The notes under the pieces: generated by a model
What the model was told of the DNA's origin: nothing
Databases searched by the model: none
Seen by the model: only the letters and a program-made list of their open reading frames with translations
In this document: positions 1-5,967 of the stretch, piece by piece
Numbering within the stretch: the first letter of the stretch is position 1
Layout of the letters: each line of letters opens with the position of its first letter
Program-made: the position numbers and the translations under genes
DNA from: an uncultured Polaromonas sp.
GTDB taxonomy: Bacteria > Pseudomonadota > Gammaproteobacteria > Burkholderiales > Burkholderiaceae
Assembly (NCBI GenBank): GCA_946479075.1
Contig: CAMLDT010000150.1
Location: forward strand, 1-8,797
Length of the DNA: 8,797 nt
Direction: 5' to 3'

Positions 1-52
1 CGATCAGGCCCAGCAGGACCAGGAAAACAAGCACAACCACCACGGATTCCAC
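1..52 (-). CDS. N-terminal fragment of a membrane-anchored protein (partial)
   Basis: A reading frame starts at a GTG (50-52) and stays open to the window edge. It encodes 17 residues, MESVVVVLVFLVLLGLI, an almost purely hydrophobic stretch that looks like an N-terminal membrane anchor or uncleaved signal. A good Shine-Dalgarno sequence, GAAAGG on the minus strand (about 59-64), lies six bases before the GTG, which supports the start. Too little is visible to name the family. A short hydrophobic N-terminus of this kind occurs in stomatin/SPFH proteins and in many others, so no function is assigned. It lies 87 bases downstream of the 103-residue gene on the same strand and could be cotranscribed with it. 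Confidence 0.5.
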   Translation of the reverse strand, partial: MESVVVVLVFLVLLGLI

Positions 53-139
53 AACGCGCCTTTCAGTCTAGGCTTTGATTATCGACAAAAACGCCGGGGC
101 TGTTCCCGGGTGGCGGCCGGGCGCCGCAGGGATGCAGGT

Positions 140-451
140 TCAGCGCTCACTGACAATGATCTCGTAATGCGCATCGCCCATATAGCGTTCGGTGCCAAAG
201 CCGGCGCGTATGGCGGCCTGCTCTGCCGCCTCCCACTGGTCGGCCAGCAACTGTTCGGCAGGGCTCAAATCCCAGGGGCGCTCCTGTTCGCCGTGGGCCG
301 CCAGCAACCTGAGCCAGGCGCGGTAGACCGGGACCACCAGCTGCGCATCGCCGAGCGAAGCTTCCAGTGCCTCGCGAAAGCGTTGTGCGGCGGCTGTGCG
401 CTCCGCATCGCTGACATCGTCGGTGTGAAAGATCCTGAGTGTGTAGGTCAT
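140..451 (-). CDS. Conserved-looking hypothetical protein, 103 residues
   Basis: I do not recognise a family. The protein is small, soluble-looking and acidic, with no signal peptide or membrane segment. It begins MTYTLRIFHTDDVSDAERTA and appears mostly helical. A PWDLSPAEQLLADQW segment lies at about residues 60-74, and the end, HYEIIVSER, looks like a beta strand. Strong GC3 bias and biased amino-acid use make this frame more believable than the overlapping frames at the same place. No Shine-Dalgarno sequence precedes the ATG, but a TAGACT hexamer (458-463, minus strand) ends six bases before it, so the message may be leaderless. It is divergent from the bactofilin gene and upstream of the membrane-protein fragment. 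Confidence 0.7.
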   Translation of the reverse strand: MTYTLRIFHTDDVSDAERTAAAQRFREALEASLGDAQLVVPVYRAWLRLLAAHGEQERPWDLSPAEQLLADQWEAAEQAAIRAGFGTERYMGDAHYEIIVSER

Positions 452-554
452 GGGGCAAGTCTATCGCTGCGCATTTTTTGAATTAATTTCGTTACTCATC
501 TTGCATTAGCAGTGGAGACTTTTGAAAAGCGCCTCCGTACCATCGGACTCTTTT

Positions 555-560
555 GAAGGA
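555..560 (+). promoter_or_regulatory. Shine-Dalgarno fixing the bactofilin start
   Basis: GAAGGA lies six bases before the ATG at 567. This favours that start over an in-frame TTG at 522, which would add 15 residues. The TTG also has a GGAG nearby (514-517), but only four bases away. Confidence 0.6.
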
Positions 561-566
561 ACCCTC

Positions 567-1127
567 ATGGCACTGCAATCACCGTTCTTCGGCAAGCGCG
601 ACAACGAACCCACCAGCCTGCGTCACGGCAGTCCCAATCCGAATCCCTATGCCAACCATGGCACCCCGGCCGCACCCGCGGCTTCTGCCGCTGCCAGCGC
701 GCCGGCCACCGCGGCTTCCGCGAACACGGCATCGGCCACCGGCAGCGCGGCCCGCGAAGGCGGCAGCAAGCTGACGGTCGGCCCCAACATCAAGCTCAAG
801 GGCGTCGAGATCACCGACTGCGACACGCTGGTTGTCGAAGGCATGGTGGAGGCCACCATGGACTCGCGGGTGATCCAGATCTCGGAGCATGGCGCATTCA
901 AGGGCTCTGCCGAAATCGACATTGCCGAGATCCACGGTGAGTTCGACGGCAACCTGACGGTGCGCCAGAAGCTGGTGATCTACGCGACCGGCAAGGTCAC
1001 CGGCAAGATCCGTTACGGCAAGCTGGTGATCGAAGAAGGCGGTCAGCTCGCCGGTGAAATCCTGTATGGCGCGGTGGCCGGCACCCGCGCAGCGCTGGGC
1101 GGCAAGCCCGGTTTGCAGGTCGCCTGA
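567..1127 (+). CDS. Bactofilin (polymer-forming cytoskeletal protein)
   Basis: Bactofilins self-assemble without nucleotide into filaments, usually attached to the inner membrane, and position cell-wall or morphogenesis enzymes. The predicted protein has 186 residues in three parts. Residues 1-33 are a polar N-terminus containing SPFFGKRDN, which resembles the short membrane-binding motif at the start of other bactofilins. Residues 34-63 are an Ala/Ser/Pro/Thr-rich linker of low complexity. From about 67 to 170 is the bactofilin (DUF583) domain, with short, regularly spaced strands and Gly turns (VVEGMVEA, GAFKGSAEI, IHGEFDGNLTV, GKVTGKIRYGKLVIEEGGQLAGEI), as expected for a right-handed beta-helix. 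A short Gly/Ala tail follows. Start chosen at 567 for its Shine-Dalgarno sequence. Bactofilins often neighbour an M23 peptidase; none is visible here, so the partner is unknown. The identification is firm. Confidence 0.92.
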   Translation: MALQSPFFGKRDNEPTSLRHGSPNPNPYANHGTPAAPAASAAASAPATAASANTASATGSAAREGGSKLTVGPNIKLKGVEITDCDTLVVEGMVEATMDSRVIQISEHGAFKGSAEIDIAEIHGEFDGNLTVRQKLVIYATGKVTGKIRYGKLVIEEGGQLAGEILYGAVAGTRAALGGKPGLQVA

Positions 1128-1139
1128 GCGCGTTCGTGC

Positions 1140-1159
1140 CCGGGCGCATCACCGCCCGG
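1140..1159 (+). terminator. GC-rich hairpin after the bactofilin gene, possible weak terminator
   Basis: A perfect seven-base inverted repeat (CCGGGCG at 1140-1146, CGCCCGG at 1153-1159, six-base loop) begins 12 bases after the bactofilin stop codon. No T-run follows, so it is not a classical intrinsic terminator. It could act as a 3' stabilising hairpin or a pause site. Confidence 0.3.
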
Positions 1160-1224
1160 CGCCAGGGCTGTGCGGGGGCGGGCAGCGTGTCGCGGGCTTG
1201 ACGGTGCGGCGTTGGCGCCCAGCG

Positions 1225-1230
1225 CACAAT
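1225..1230 (+). promoter_or_regulatory. Candidate -10 element (CACAAT) overlapping the annotated carboxyltransferase start
   Basis: CACAAT matches the sigma-70 -10 consensus at four of six positions and ends seven bases before the ATG at 1238. If used, transcription would begin at or near that ATG and give a leaderless message starting at the fourth codon of the longest reading frame. A TTGACG (1198-1203) lies upstream, but with a 21-base spacer, which is too long for a good promoter. Weak evidence. Confidence 0.25.
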
Positions 1231-3067
1231 GACCGGCATGCACGCTGTTCATGCTCCCCTGCAGGCCCGTATCGTCCAGTGGGCCGTGCGGCCCGGTGAT
1301 GTTGTTGATGCCGGCGATCTGCTGCTGATTCTTGAAGCCATGAAAATGGAGCACGAGGTCCGTGCTGCGGTGGCCGGCCAGGTCGGGGCGCTGTTTTTTG
1401 CGCCCGACGAGCTGGTGGAAGCCGGCACCCTGCTCGTGACCATCAATGTTGGCTCGGCGCCATTGTCCGTTCAGGCGACCGCCGCAGGGGGCACGCCACC
1501 TGCGCCTGCCAGGCCGGCCTTGCGCCCGGACCTGCAGCGTGTGCTGGACCGCCACACCCGCACCGATGGTGCCAGCCGTCCCGAGGCCCTGGCCAAGCGC
1601 CACGCGCTCGGCCTGCGCAGTGCGCGAGAGAACATTGCCGACCTCTGTGATGCCGGCTCCTTCATCGAATACGGCGCGCTGGCCGTGGCCGCGCAGCGCA
1701 GCCGCCGCAGCGAAGAAGACCTGATTGCCAACACACCGGCCGACGGCATGGTGACCGGCATGGGCAGCATCAACACGGCCCTGTTTGGCGCAGAGGCCAG
1801 CCGCGCCGTGGTGATGGCGTACGACGCCACCGTGCTGGCCGGCACGCAGGGCATGCGCAACCACCAGAAAACCGACCGCATGCTGGGCATCGCGCTGCAG
1901 AACAAGCTGCCGGTCGTGCTGTTTGCCGAAGGCGGCGGCGGGCGGCCCGGCGATACCGACATGCCCATCGTCGCGGGTCTGCACGTCAGCACCTTTGCCA
2001 GTTATGCACGCCTGTCGGGTCAGGTGCCGGTGATCGGCATTGCGGCCGGACGCTGTTTTGCCGGCAATGCGGCGTTGCTGGGTTGCAGCGATGTGATCAT
2101 TGCCACGCGGGGCAGCAACATCGGCATGGGCGGGCCCGCCATGGTCGAAGGCGGCGGCCTGGGCGTGTTCAAGCCGGAGCAGATCGGGCCGGCTGCGGTG
2201 CAGCACGGCAATGGCGTGATCGACGTGCTGGTCGATGATGAGGCGCAGGCGGTGGCTGTGGCGCGCCACTACCTCGGATTTTTCCAGGGCAGCCTGAAAG
2301 AATGGGTGGCGCCCGATGTGCAGGCCCTGCGCGACGTGGTGCCGGAGAACCGCCTGCGGGTGTACGACACGCTGGCTGTGTTGAAGGGGGTGGTGGACAG
2401 CGGCAGCCTGCTGCCCTTGCGCACGGGTTTCGGTACCGGCATCCACACCGCCCTGGCGCGCATCGAGGGACGGCCGGTGGGCCTGATTGCCAACAATCCA
2501 CAGCACCTGGGCGGTGCCATCGACGCGGATGCCGCCGACAAGGCGGCGCGTTTCATGCAGCTGTGCAACACGCACGGCCTGCCCATGGTGAGTTTTGTCG
2601 ATACGCCCGGCTTCATGGTCGGCCCCGACGTGGAGGCGCAGGCGCAGGTGCGCCACGTCAGCCGCCTGTTTGTCGTTGCGGCCGCCTTGCGTGTGCCGTT
2701 TTTCAGCGTGGTGCTGCGCAAGGGCTACGGTCTGGGCGCCATGGCGATGACGGCCGGCGGTTTTCATTCACCGGTGTTCACCGTCGCCTGGCCGACGGCC
2801 GAATTCGGCGCCATGGGGCTCGAAGGCGCCGTCCGGCTCGGCTACCGCAAGGAGCTGGAGGCGGTGCCCGAGGGCCCTGAACGTCAGGCCTTGTACGACA
2901 GGCTGGTGGCACGCCAGTATGAAGCCGGCAGCGCCCTCAACATGGCGGCCACGCTGGAGATCGATGCGGTGATCGACCCGGCGCAGACGCGGGCCTGGCT
3001 GGCGCAGGGCCTGGTGTCGGCGCGGGTGCGGCCCGACGACGGCGTGCGCTTTGTGGACCCCTGGTGA
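1229..3067 (+). CDS. Biotin-carrier / acyl-CoA carboxyltransferase fusion protein
   Basis: The 612-residue protein joins two parts of a biotin-dependent acyl-CoA carboxylase. Residues about 5-74 are a biotinyl domain with EAMKMEH at 36-42; Lys39 is the expected biotinylated residue. An Ala/Pro-rich linker (about 75-97) leads to a carboxyltransferase of the Carboxyl_trans family (about 98-612). Recognisable parts include GSFIEYG (143-149), YDATVLAGTQG (198-208), EGGGGRPGDTD (234-244), NIGMGGPAMVEGGGLG (297-312), FVDTPGF (456-462) and RKGYGLGAMAM (497-507). The GGPAMVEGGGLG style resembles long, single-chain acyl-CoA carboxylases. The ATP-dependent biotin carboxylase domain is absent, and none is encoded nearby. 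The acyl-CoA substrate cannot be read from the sequence. No Shine-Dalgarno sequence precedes 1229; the ATG at 1238 is an equally likely start. It is apparently a single-gene unit, converging on lrgB. Confidence 0.88.
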   Translation: MTGMHAVHAPLQARIVQWAVRPGDVVDAGDLLLILEAMKMEHEVRAAVAGQVGALFFAPDELVEAGTLLVTINVGSAPLSVQATAAGGTPPAPARPALRPDLQRVLDRHTRTDGASRPEALAKRHALGLRSARENIADLCDAGSFIEYGALAVAAQRSRRSEEDLIANTPADGMVTGMGSINTALFGAEASRAVVMAYDATVLAGTQGMRNHQKTDRMLGIALQNKLPVVLFAEGGGGRPGDTDMPIVAGLHVSTFASYARLSGQVPVIGIAAGRCFAGNAALLGCSDVIIATRGSNIGMGGPAMVEGGGLGVFKPEQIGPAAVQHGNGVIDVLVDDEAQAVAVARHYLGFFQGSLKEWVAPDVQALRDVVPENRLRVYDTLAVLKGVVDSGSLLPLRTGFGTGIHTALARIEGRPVGLIANNPQHLGGAIDADAADKAARFMQLCNTHGLPMVSFVDTPGFMVGPDVEAQAQVRHVSRLFVVAAALRVPFFSVVLRKGYGLGAMAMTAGGFHSPVFTVAWPTAEFGAMGLEGAVRLGYRKELEAVPEGPERQALYDRLVARQYEAGSALNMAATLEIDAVIDPAQTRAWLAQGLVSARVRPDDGVRFVDPW

Positions 3068-3097
3068 ACGCTTGGGGGTGGAGTTGAGTGGAAAATC

Positions 3098-3146
3098 GGC
3101 CTCCAGCCCGCGTCCATCAAGCGTCAATAGCTACAAAATTTATAGC
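3098..3146 (-). repeat. Dispersed intergenic repeat, copy A, between convergent genes
   Basis: Read on the minus strand, this 49-base element begins GCTATAAATTTTGTAGC, a near-palindrome (3130-3146), and ends CTGGAGGCC. It matches copy B (5891-5939) over the same length at 32 of 49 positions without gaps. It fills most of the gap between the convergent carboxyltransferase and lrgB genes. Its AT-rich palindrome contrasts with the GC-rich surroundings. It may serve as a bidirectional terminator, but no clear stem plus T-run is seen. Confidence 0.7.
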
Positions 3147-3154
3147 GTTTAACG

Positions 3155-3880
3155 TCAAAAAAGGCGAAAGACTAGCGGCAGCAGCAGCGACGCCAACACC
3201 ACCTGCAGGCCCAGCGCCAGTCCGGCATAGGCGCCGGCATCGGCATTGACCTGCATGGCGCGGGCGGCGCCTATGCCATGCGACACCGTGCCCAGCGCGA
3301 ACCCGCGTGCGGCCCAACCGGGCGCGTCCAGCGGGATGCGGCAAAGGTCGAACAGATACTTGCCGGCCAGCGCGCCGACCAGGCCGGTCATCACCGCAAA
3401 CACCGCGGCCAGTGCCGGGATGCCGCCGATTTTTTCGGCGATGCCCATAGCGACCGGGGCGGTGACCGACTTGGGCGCCAGCGACAGCAGCACCTCGGCC
3501 GGCAGCCCGACGGCCCAGCCCAGCGCCACGGCCGAGCCCATGGCCGCCGCGCCACCGGCCAGTGCCGCCAGCAGCAGGCGGCCCCAGCGCCTGCGCAACT
3601 CGATGCGCCGCTGCCAAAGTGGCCAGCCCAGCGCCACCACCGCGGGCCCGAGCAGGAAGTGGATGAACTGCGCACCCGCGAAATACGTGGGATAGGGCAC
3701 GCCGGTGGCCAGTAGCACCGCGGCGATGGCCAGCACGGTCCAGAACACCGGGTTCGCCCAGGCCGCCTGCTGCAACCGCGCATACGCCGCCTGGGCCAGC
3801 ACATAAACCACCAGCGTTGCCGTCAGGCCGAACAGCGGCGTGGCGGAAAGGTAAACCCAGAGTTCAACGAACTTCGGCAT
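3155..3880 (-). CDS. lrgB: LrgB-family membrane protein, probable organic-acid transporter subunit
   Basis: This 241-residue inner-membrane protein has about seven or eight hydrophobic segments and no signal peptide. Two family signatures are clear: APKSVTAPVAMGIAEKIGG (135-153) and GFALGTVSHGIGAARA (193-208). Length is typical of LrgB/CidB/YohK. The family was first described as a holin/antiholin partner controlling murein hydrolases. The plant homologue PLGG1, an LrgA-LrgB fusion, carries glycolate and glycerate, and Bacillus PftB is linked to pyruvate uptake. Its ATG lies inside the lrgA gene, with a 17-base overlap in a different frame, so translation is probably coupled. It is the last gene behind glcD and lrgA, which makes a role in glycolate or 2-hydroxy-acid transport attractive here. 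Confidence 0.92.
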   Translation of the reverse strand: MPKFVELWVYLSATPLFGLTATLVVYVLAQAAYARLQQAAWANPVFWTVLAIAAVLLATGVPYPTYFAGAQFIHFLLGPAVVALGWPLWQRRIELRRRWGRLLLAALAGGAAAMGSAVALGWAVGLPAEVLLSLAPKSVTAPVAMGIAEKIGGIPALAAVFAVMTGLVGALAGKYLFDLCRIPLDAPGWAARGFALGTVSHGIGAARAMQVNADAGAYAGLALGLQVVLASLLLPLVFRLF

Positions 3881-4220
3881 CGCCCTTGCGCCCCAAAAAG
3901 TTGAGCACCAGCGCCGTCACCAGCAGGCCGATCAGCGTGGACACGCCGATCACCAGCAGCAGCCGGCCGCCGTATTCGGCCATCAGCGACAAATGGGTCA
4001 TGAGACCGACGCCGACCGGCACAAACAGCAGGGACAGATGCGCCAGCAAAAAATCGGCGCAGGCGGCGACGGGCTCGCGCACCAGCGGCCAGTTCAGGGC
4101 CAGCAACAGCAGGATCATGCCGACGACAGGGCCTGGAAAGGGCAGGGACAGCGCGCGCGACAGCAACTCGCCGATGGACTGCAGGAGCAGCAACCAGGCC
4201 AGGCCGCGCAGACCTGTCAT
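3864..4220 (-). CDS. lrgA: LrgA/CidA-family membrane protein, partner of LrgB
   Basis: The 118-residue protein has four hydrophobic segments (about 6-22, 31-45, 56-75, 86-108) and the family's conserved PFPGPVVGM (27-35) and LFVPVGVGLM (65-74). LrgA and LrgB act as a membrane pair and correspond to the two halves of plant PLGG1. The ATG at 4220 is chosen because it gives the usual family N-terminus. A TTG at 4247 would add nine residues (MGRPGAAVA) of unlikely, GC-driven composition. Neither start has a good Shine-Dalgarno sequence. The gene begins 94 bases after the glcD stop on the same strand and overlaps lrgB by 17 bases, suggesting a glcD-lrgA-lrgB unit. Confidence 0.88.
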   Translation of the reverse strand: MTGLRGLAWLLLLQSIGELLSRALSLPFPGPVVGMILLLLALNWPLVREPVAACADFLLAHLSLLFVPVGVGLMTHLSLMAEYGGRLLLVIGVSTLIGLLVTALVLNFLGRKGDAEVR

Positions 4221-4314
4221 GGCGACCGCAGCGCCGGGCCGCCCCAAGCAAGGTCAGCCCCTCTTTGTGGTGCAAGGGGCAGCGCTGCACACGCAGTGGC
4301 GAGCGTGGGGGTCA

Positions 4315-5817
4315 TTAATATCGCGGCAGTTCTGGGTGGGAAATGTTGCCGCCGCGCACCAGCATCTTTCCGTACTCGGCGCAGCGCTGCAGCGTCGGGA
4401 TCACCTTGCCGGGGTTGAGCAGACCCTGCGGGTCAAACGCGCGCTTGATACCAAACATCTGCTCATTTTCCGCGGCCGAGAACTGCACACACATGGAGTT
4501 GAGCTTTTCCACACCGACGCCGTGTTCGCCGGTCACCGTGCCGCCCATGGCCACGCTGGTCTCCAGGATGTCGGCGCCGAACAGCTCGCAGCGGTGCAGT
4601 TGGTCGGCATCATTGGCGTCGAACAAAATCAGCGGGTGCAAATTGCCGTCGCCGGCGTGGAACACATTGGCGCAGCGCAGGCCGTACTTGATCTCCATCT
4701 GCTGGATCGCCAGCAGGATGTCCGCCAGGCGCTTGCGCGGAATCGTCGAGTCCATGCACATGTAGTCGGGGCTGATGCGGCCTGACGCCGGGAAGGCGTT
4801 CTTGCGCCCGCTCCAGAAGCGCAGGCGCTCGGCCTCGTTCTCGCTGACGGCAATCGCGGTGGCGCCGCAGCTGCGCAGCACCGCGCTCATGCGGCCGATT
4901 TCTTCCTCGACCTCTTCCGGCGTGCCGTCGCTTTCGCACAGCAATATCGCCTCGGCGTTCAGGTCGTAGCCGGCATGCACAAAATCCTCGACGGCGGCCG
5001 TCATGGGTTTGTCCATCATCTCCAGCCCGGCCGGGATGATGCCGGCGGCAATCACCGCCGCCACCGCGTCGCCGGCCTTGCGCAGGTCGTCGAAGCTGGC
5101 CATGATGCAGCGCGCCAGCACCGGCTTGGGCACCAGCTTGACGGTGACCTCGGTGGTCACCGCCAGCATGCCCTCGCTGCCGATGAGCACCGACAACAGG
5201 TCGTAGCCGGCGCCGTCGAGCGCATCGCTGCCGAACTCGACTTCTTCGCCTTCGACCGTGAAGCCGCGCATCTTGAGCACGTTGTGCAGCGTCAGGCCGT
5301 ATTTCAGGCAATGCACGCCGCCCGAGTTTTCGGCGACGTTGCCGCCGATGGTGCAGGCGATCTGGCTCGACGGATCGGGTGCGTAATACAGGCCCAGCGG
5401 CGCAGCGGCTTCGCTGATCGCCAGGTTGCGCACGCCGCCCTGGACCACGGCCGTGCGGCTGACCGCATCCATTTTGAGTATCTTGTTGAACTTCGCCAGC
5501 GACAGCGTCACGCCCAGTTTGTGCGGCATGGCGCCGCCGGACAGGCCGGTGCCGGCGCCGCGGGCCACCACCGGCACGGCCAGCGCGTGGCAGGTGCGCA
5601 GCACGGCTTGCACCTGGTCATAGGTTTCCGGCAGCGCCACGACCAGCGGCCGCTGGCGGTAGGCGGTCAGGCCGTCGCATTCATATGGCGTGGTGTCTTC
5701 GTTGTTCCAGAGCAGGGCGTGGACGGGCAACACGGCCTGCAGGGCCTTCACCACTTCGGCCTGGCGTGCCGCACGTTCGAGCTGTTGCTGGTGGTCGGGG
5801 TTCAGGGCTGCATTCAT
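4315..5817 (-). CDS. glcD: Glycolate oxidase FAD subunit GlcD (or closely related 2-hydroxy-acid dehydrogenase)
   Basis: GlcD oxidises glycolate to glyoxylate (D-lactate is also used in the family) with electrons passing from FAD to the GlcE/GlcF subunits and the respiratory chain. The 500-residue protein has the FAD_binding_4 fold: RGAGTGLSGGA (86-96), SSQIACTIGGNVAENSGG (150-167) and IGSEGMLAV (212-220). The FAD-oxidase C-terminal domain carries HAGDGNLHP (387-395), TGEHGVG (429-435) and FDPQGLLNPGK (461-471). Length and motifs match GlcD throughout, with nothing truncated. No glcE or glcF follows; lrgA-lrgB does. No Shine-Dalgarno sequence is visible before the ATG, but a TACAGT hexamer ends nine bases upstream. 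A LysR gene lies 150 bases upstream in the same direction. D-lactate dehydrogenase is the main alternative. Confidence 0.9.
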   Translation of the reverse strand: MNAALNPDHQQQLERAARQAEVVKALQAVLPVHALLWNNEDTTPYECDGLTAYRQRPLVVALPETYDQVQAVLRTCHALAVPVVARGAGTGLSGGAMPHKLGVTLSLAKFNKILKMDAVSRTAVVQGGVRNLAISEAAAPLGLYYAPDPSSQIACTIGGNVAENSGGVHCLKYGLTLHNVLKMRGFTVEGEEVEFGSDALDGAGYDLLSVLIGSEGMLAVTTEVTVKLVPKPVLARCIMASFDDLRKAGDAVAAVIAAGIIPAGLEMMDKPMTAAVEDFVHAGYDLNAEAILLCESDGTPEEVEEEIGRMSAVLRSCGATAIAVSENEAERLRFWSGRKNAFPASGRISPDYMCMDSTIPRKRLADILLAIQQMEIKYGLRCANVFHAGDGNLHPLILFDANDADQLHRCELFGADILETSVAMGGTVTGEHGVGVEKLNSMCVQFSAAENEQMFGIKRAFDPQGLLNPGKVIPTLQRCAEYGKMLVRGGNISHPELPRY

Positions 5818-5890
5818 GGTTCAGGCACTGTAAGGCAAAGCGCCCGTGGCTGTCGTGAAGAAAATGAAGCTTGTCCGTGAAAAATGAATT

Positions 5891-5939
5891 GCTATCATCC
5901 TGATAGCTGCTCACCCTTGCTCCATAAGGGATGGAGGCC
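5891..5939 (+). repeat. Dispersed intergenic repeat, copy B, upstream of glcD
   Basis: The element begins with the inverted repeat GCTATCATCCTGATAGC (5891-5907; stem GCTATCA/TGATAGC, 3-base loop) and ends ATGGAGGCC. It pairs without gaps with copy A (3098-3146, opposite strand) at 32 of 49 positions. It lies in the 150-base gap between the LysR stop and the glcD start, and its hairpin could end LysR transcription or insulate glcD. This family of repeats is, from memory, common in Comamonadaceae intergenic regions. Confidence 0.72.
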
Positions 5940-5967
5940 TGAAAGGCTTGTATTCCCGGGGGGCGGC

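Noticed and set aside
522..566. TTG start adding 15 residues to bactofilin
   Set aside because: The added stretch is not typical of the family, and the ATG at 567 has a better-spaced Shine-Dalgarno sequence. Not excluded.
1198..1230. Classical sigma-70 promoter TTGACG plus CACAAT
   Set aside because: The spacer is 21 bases, outside the usual 16-19. Only the -10-like part is kept, as a weak candidate.
1043..2767. Long minus-strand open frame (574 residues) opposite the carboxyltransferase gene
   Set aside because: It is rich in His, Arg, Ala and Gln, with no recognisable domain, as expected for the complement of a GC-rich gene. The plus strand carries a clear biotinyl-carboxyltransferase protein.
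4221..4247. TTG start adding nine residues to LrgA
   Set aside because: No better ribosome site and unlikely N-terminal composition. The ATG at 4220 gives the family-typical start.
4270..4290. Palindrome GCAGCGCTGC with flanking GTGCA/TGCAC between glcD and lrgA as a terminator
   Set aside because: The stem is short and has no T-run. Same-strand spacing and functional logic favour read-through into lrgA. It could be a weak attenuator.
3817..5880. Plus-strand open frames of about 300 residues opposite lrgA and glcD
   Set aside because: They are antisense shadows of well-conserved minus-strand genes and show no family motifs.
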